Made by a program: the position numbers and the translations under genes | The notes under the pieces: model-generated | What the model saw: the letters and a program-made list of their open reading frames with translations, nothing else | Databases searched by the model: none | What the model was told of the DNA's origin: nothing | DNA from: Belnapia arida | GTDB taxonomy: Bacteria; Pseudomonadota; Alphaproteobacteria; Acetobacterales; Acetobacteraceae | Direction of reading: 5' to 3' | Assembly: GCF_016773205.1 (NCBI RefSeq) | Contig: NZ_JAETWB010000002.1 | Location: 372,001 to 436,000, forward strand | DNA: 64,000 nucleotides | In this document: one piece after another, positions 60,558 through 64,000 of the stretch | How the letters are laid out: every line of letters begins with the position of its first letter | Numbering within the stretch: position 1 is the first letter of the stretch

Positions 60558-61190
60558 ATGGCGGATGCGGGCGGGTTGCAGCGGTCCTGGCTGGCGGTGC
60601 CGCTGGTGGCGATCGGCGGCTGCGTGGATGCGATCGGTTGGCTGCGGCTGCAAGAGCTCTTCGTCAGCTTCATGAGCGGGACGAGCACGCTGCTCGGCGT
60701 GGCGGTGGCGGAGCGGCACCCGGACCGGGCTGCGGAACTGGCCGTGGTGGTGGCGCTCTTCGCCCTCGGTGCGGTGGTGGGGGCGGCGCTGGCGCGGCTG
60801 GCCGGGCGGTGGCGTACGGCGGCGGTGCTGGCCGTAGTGGCGGCGCTGATCGGGTGTGGATGCCAGCTTCCCTCGGTGGGCGAGGCGGGGTTGCCGCCGA
60901 TGGCCTTCGCGGTGGTGCCGGCGATGGGGGCGTTGAACCTTGCTCTGCCAGGGGTGGGCGGGATCACCTTCGTCACCGGCTCACTCACGCGCTTTGCCGA
61001 TGCGCTGGTGGCGGCGCTGGCCGGGGCAGGGCGGCATGGGGCCTGGGTTGTGCAGGCCGCAGCCTGGGCGGCGCTGGTGGTCGGCGCCACGTCCGGCGCA
61101 TGGCTGGAGACGCGGATGGGGCAGGACGCGCTGGCGGTGCCGGCCCTGGCTGCCGCTGTGGCGGCGGTGGCGGCGATCCGGCTGGCCTGA
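60558..61190 (+). CDS. DUF1275 (YoaK) family membrane protein
   Basis: The 210-residue protein has about six hydrophobic helices and the DUF1275 signature: GGCVDAIGWLRLQELFVSFMSGTSTLLGVAVAE near the N-terminus and GITFVTGSLTRFADALVAAL in the second half. The family is common and its function is unknown; a transporter-like role has been suggested. It is a single gene divergent from the DctP gene. ATG 60558 is preceded by GAAGGAAACGGAC. Confidence 0.9.
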   Translation: MADAGGLQRSWLAVPLVAIGGCVDAIGWLRLQELFVSFMSGTSTLLGVAVAERHPDRAAELAVVVALFALGAVVGAALARLAGRWRTAAVLAVVAALIGCGCQLPSVGEAGLPPMAFAVVPAMGALNLALPGVGGITFVTGSLTRFADALVAALAGAGRHGAWVVQAAAWAALVVGATSGAWLETRMGQDALAVPALAAAVAAVAAIRLA

Positions 61191-61334
61191 GGTTCGGCAG
61201 GGCGGGACCTACCGGGCCATACTTGCCCTGGATGTGGTGGCCGGCTTGCCGATGCGGCCGGTCTCAGCGACGCCCTCCCGCCTGGGGCAGGACGCCTCGC
61301 CGGCAGTAATGCTCCGGCTGCGTTCAATGAAACC

Positions 61335-61643
61335 CTAAGCTGCGGCGAGTTCTGCCCGCATGAGTTGTGGCGGGCGCCCAACGCTCGCGGCACCAAGCAG
61401 GCCAAATTCGGCGACGTGCGGCAGGCGCCAGGCTTCGACCAGATCCGGGTCCGACCAGGGCAGTGGCAGATCCTGCCCCGGCTCGGCAGCGGAGCGGAGC
61501 GGAACGATAAAGGCACAGTTGGCGAATTTCCGTGCCTGATCAATAGTTTCAGCAACGATATAGCATGGCGTGCTGTGCCAGCTGATGGCCCAGGCGGGGT
61601 GGTCGAGGGTCGCCAAGCGGGGCTGGAGGCGGAAGACGGCCAT
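61335..61643 (-). CDS. Small uncharacterised protein
   Basis: The 102-residue product starts MAVFRLQPRLATLDHPAWAISWHSTPCYIVAETIDQARKFA and ends in a Gly/Ala-rich tail. It resembles small alphaproteobacterial proteins with a DWxxSxxxG.v.v.A.....AR pattern, whose function I do not know. No signal peptide or membrane segment is evident. The start at 61643 is tentative. It stands alone next to an AT-rich stretch (61690-61780). Confidence 0.55.
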   Translation of the reverse strand: MAVFRLQPRLATLDHPAWAISWHSTPCYIVAETIDQARKFANCAFIVPLRSAAEPGQDLPLPWSDPDLVEAWRLPHVAEFGLLGAASVGRPPQLMRAELAAA

Positions 61644-61784
61644 CACATGGTGTCCATGTTGCAATACGGTGAGTAAATTTCCCGTTCTGGGCGATTTGAT
61701 CCACTCGCGTTATCGTCATCGCCATCACAACGCCGCGTTCAAAAAGTTAGATAATTTTTCTATTATAAGTATGCCTGCCGACAA

Positions 61785-62210
61785 TCAGGACAATGGGTCG
61801 ACACCCCGCAGCAATACTGCGGCCGCCAGGACCAGTTGGGCGAAGTTCAGCAGCACCGAGAGGCGATGGGCGCGGTCGAAGCGAGGCTTCGCCGCCGCAT
61901 CCCCGGCCTGGGCGGCATCCGACAGCCGGTTGATGCGCGGCATCAGCCCCTGGCGGAGCCAGATCGTCAGCGCCGCGACCAATGCCATGGCCAACGCATC
62001 GACCGGGCGGCCCGGGGCGAGAGCGAGGGCAGCGATGCCAGCGGTGGCGATCAGCCAGAGATAGTAGACGGGGAAGAGCTGGCGGATGAAGCGCCCGGCC
62101 CATTCGGGCGGCAGCCTGGTGAAGACCAGCGGCGCGACCACCGCGGCGAAGAACGCCATGCCGCCGAGCAGCAGGGCAAGGCTGAGCGATGCGAGTGCGG
62201 AGAGGATCAT
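61785..62210 (-). CDS. DUF4149-like membrane protein
   Basis: The 141-residue protein has four hydrophobic helices with LLLGGMAFFAAVVAPLVFTRLPPEWAGRFIRQLFPVYYLWL, typical of the DUF4149/TMEM205-like family, and FDRAHRLSVLLNFAQLVLAA in the last part. The function is unknown. It follows ahcY by 40 bp on the same strand and is probably co-transcribed with it. Confidence 0.8.
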   Translation of the reverse strand: MILSALASLSLALLLGGMAFFAAVVAPLVFTRLPPEWAGRFIRQLFPVYYLWLIATAGIAALALAPGRPVDALAMALVAALTIWLRQGLMPRINRLSDAAQAGDAAAKPRFDRAHRLSVLLNFAQLVLAAAVLLRGVDPLS

Positions 62211-62250
62211 GCGGCGGCGGAGATGGCCCCGCCGCCGCGCTTGGCAAGCC

Positions 62251-63645
62251 TCAGTAGCGGTACTGCTCGGCCTTGAAGGGGCCCTGCTCCGGCACGCCGA
62301 TATAGGCGGCCTGCTGCGTTGAGAGCTTGGTCAGCTTGGCGCCGACCTTCTCGAGGTGCAGCGCGGCGACCTTCTCGTCGAGGTGCTTCGGCAGGACGTA
62401 GACCTTCTTCTCGTACTTGCCGGGATTCACCCAGAGCTCGATCTGCGCCAGCGTCTGGTTGGTGAAGCTGGCCGACATGACGAAGCTCGGATGGCCGGTG
62501 GCGTTGCCGAGATTCACCAGCCGCCCCTCGGAGAGCAGGATGATGCGCTTGCCGTCTGGGAACTCCACCTCGTCCACCTGCGGCTTCACGTTCTGCCACT
62601 TCAGGTTCTTCAGCGCGGCGACCTGGATCTCGCTGTCGAAGTGCCCGATGTTGCAGACGATGGCGCGGTGCTTCATCGCCCGCATGTGGTCGATGGTGAT
62701 GACGTCCACATTGCCCGTGGCGGTGACGAAGATGTCGGCGCGCGGCGCGGCATCCTCCATGGTCACCACCTCGTAGCCCTCCATCGCGGCCTGAAGCGCG
62801 CAGATCGGGTCGGCCTCGGAGACCATGACGCGGCAGCCGGCATTGCGCAGCGAGGCGGCGCTGCCCTTGCCGACATCGCCGAAGCCCGCGACCATCGCCA
62901 CCTTGCCCGACATCATCACATCCGTGCCGCGGCGGATGCCGTCGACCAGGCTCTCGCGGCAACCGTAGAGGTTGTCGAATTTCGACTTGGTGACGCTGTC
63001 GTTCACGTTGATGGCGGGAAAGAGCAGCTTGCCCTCCTTCGCCATCATGTAGAGGCGGTGGACGCCCGTCGTCGTCTCCTCGGAGACGCCGCGGATGCTG
63101 GCGGCCAGCTTGGCGAACCAGCCCGGCTTGGTCTTCAGCAGGTTCTGGATGAGGGCGAAGAAGACCTCCTCCTCCTCGTTGGTCGGCTTGCCGAGGAAAG
63201 CCGTGTCGCCCTGCTCGGCGCGCAGGCCGTAATGGACGAGCAGCGTCATGTCGCCGCCGTCGTCGAGCAGCATGTTCGGCTCGCCGCCGTCCGCCCATTC
63301 CAGCGTCTTCTGCACGTAGGACCAGTATTCCGGCAGGGTCTCGCCCTTCACCGCGAAGACCGGCGTGCCGGCGGCGGCGATGGCGGCCGCGGCGTGGTCC
63401 TGGGTCGAGAAGATGTTGCACGACGACCAGCGGACATCGGCGCCGAGGGCCTTCAGCGTCTCGATCAGCACGGCGGTCTGGATGGTCATGTGCAGGCAGC
63501 CGGCGATGCGGGCGCCCTTCAGCGGCTGCGAGGGGCCGTATTCGCGCCGGACCGCCATCAGGCCAGGCATCTCATCCTCGGCCATGGCGATCTCCTTCCG
63601 GCCCCAATCGGCCAGGCTGAGATCCTTCACGATGCTGTCGGTCAT
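62251..63645 (-). CDS. ahcY: Adenosylhomocysteinase
   Basis: The 464-residue NAD-dependent enzyme hydrolyses S-adenosylhomocysteine to adenosine and homocysteine, sustaining methylation reactions. Motifs include [62 protein letters not shown] with the catalytic Lys and Asn, the NAD loop [20 protein letters not shown] and a C-terminal tail with [13 protein letters not shown] 63645 is chosen because AGGGAAA lies 8 nt upstream; ATG 63663 is also in frame. A near-perfect palindrome lies about 80 bp upstream. Confidence 0.97.
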   Translation of the reverse strand: MTDSIVKDLSLADWGRKEIAMAEDEMPGLMAVRREYGPSQPLKGARIAGCLHMTIQTAVLIETLKALGADVRWSSCNIFSTQDHAAAAIAAAGTPVFAVKGETLPEYWSYVQKTLEWADGGEPNMLLDDGGDMTLLVHYGLRAEQGDTAFLGKPTNEEEEVFFALIQNLLKTKPGWFAKLAASIRGVSEETTTGVHRLYMMAKEGKLLFPAINVNDSVTKSKFDNLYGCRESLVDGIRRGTDVMMSGKVAMVAGFGDVGKGSAASLRNAGCRVMVSEADPICALQAAMEGYEVVTMEDAAPRADIFVTATGNVDVITIDHMRAMKHRAIVCNIGHFDSEIQVAALKNLKWQNVKPQVDEVEFPDGKRIILLSEGRLVNLGNATGHPSFVMSASFTNQTLAQIELWVNPGKYEKKVYVLPKHLDEKVAALHLEKVGAKLTKLSTQQAAYIGVPEQGPFKAEQYRY

Positions 63646-63722
63646 CTGCACTTTCCCTGACATGAGACGGTTCGGCGGGGCGCGTAGCATGGGCACGCGA
63701 CACTGGCCAGGGGTTTGCGGCG

Positions 63723-63746
63723 AGACATAAGGATATCTTTATGTCT
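63723..63746. promoter_or_regulatory. Near-perfect 24-bp palindrome upstream of ahcY
   Basis: Eleven of twelve base pairs match and the remaining one is a G-T wobble. The outer arms are AGACATAA and TTATGTCT, and the centre contains GATATC. It lies in the space between ahcY and the divergent DUF2171 gene. An ArsR-family SahR-type regulator responding to S-adenosylhomocysteine is a reasonable candidate; this is inference. Confidence 0.6.
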
Positions 63747-63838
63747 GATGCGGAAATGAAGCCGTTGGAGTGCATCCTTTCCGGGGCTGGGCCGTTTCTC
63801 CTCCAAGGTCGCATGAGGCGGCCCCACAGGAGGACGCC

Positions 63839-64000
63839 ATGATCGATATGAGCAAGATCGCCGAACACATGGAGGTCGTCGGCTCGGACGGCGAGCATGT
63901 AGGCACCATCGATTCCGTCGATTCGACCCGGCTGAAGCTGACCAAGCAGGACCCGGCTTCGGGTGGGCAGCACCGCTACCTGCCCTTCGGCGCCATCGCC
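63839..64000 (+). CDS. DUF2171 family protein, start only
   Basis: The first 54 codons are present and the gene continues beyond the window. The sequence IDMSKIAEHMEVVGSDGEHVGTID with RLKLTKQD and HRYLPFGAI matches DUF2171, a short PRC-barrel-like family seen in alphaproteobacteria. CAGGAGGACGCC is a strong ribosome-binding site. It is divergent from ahcY. Confidence 0.85.
   Translation, partial: MIDMSKIAEHMEVVGSDGEHVGTIDSVDSTRLKLTKQDPASGGQHRYLPFGAIA

Overview
The window is GC-rich DNA from what looks like an alphaproteobacterium, most likely Acetobacteraceae (Roseomonas-like). This is inferred, not tested, from three things: the block murA-hisG-hisD-infA-maf-RNase E/G-yacG-tRNA-Phe; the regulatory block hprK-rapZ-EIIA-HPr-EI; and several stand-alone periplasmic solute-binding proteins of the TctC/Bug, TAXI and DctP types. 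No insertion sequence, CRISPR array, rRNA or phage gene was recognised.

Left flank (1-4050): a multiply frameshifted fumarylacetoacetate-hydrolase-family pseudogene, a small lipoprotein, a DUF1489 gene, a decayed heavy-metal RND pump, the divergent peroxide-defence pair ohrR/ohr with a striking operator region, a short charged protein and dcd. About 1.5 kb of apparently gene-free, partly AT-rich DNA follows.

Central accessory locus (about 5.5-26.8 kb). This is the most unusual part. It opens with a 71-residue double-glycine-leader peptide, a 16-bp-stem terminator, an HlyD-type adaptor and a C39-peptidase ABC exporter. Next come a membrane-anchored TPR/Sel1-like protein, a C-A-T NRPS module, an antisense GNAT gene, a C-T-TE NRPS protein without an adenylation domain, a Wzm/Wzt-type ABC exporter and a Sfp-type phosphopantetheinyl transferase. 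A TAXI receptor, a second TPR/Sel1-like protein and a TctC receptor follow. The locus ends with a 764-residue glycine-rich repeat protein. The small peptide is visibly a single-copy version of the segment repeated in that large protein, which links the two ends of the locus. The hand-read A-domain code (V-D-W-V-T-S-L-A-D-K) resembles the remembered beta-alanine code. AT-rich stretches lie at both ends, which suggests a transferred island.

Right flank (27.3-64 kb), mainly housekeeping genes: a HAD phosphatase, a lytic transglycosylase, an M24 peptidase, a MATE pump, an MpaB-like oxygenase, the murA-to-tRNA-Phe block, a sulfurtransferase beside an autotransporter relic, the PTS-like regulatory block, a PLP dehydratase, a TctC receptor, uppP, a DUF3445 oxygenase and a Spy-like protein. 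A nine-gene carbohydrate locus follows (ribokinase, DUF4432, two ABC permeases, ATPase, binding protein and deoC, divergent from a DeoR regulator and an FGGY kinase); a perfect CRP-type site lies in its divergent intergenic region. The window ends with a DctP receptor, a DUF1275 protein, a small unknown, a DUF4149 protein, ahcY with a 24-bp palindrome upstream, and the start of a DUF2171 gene.
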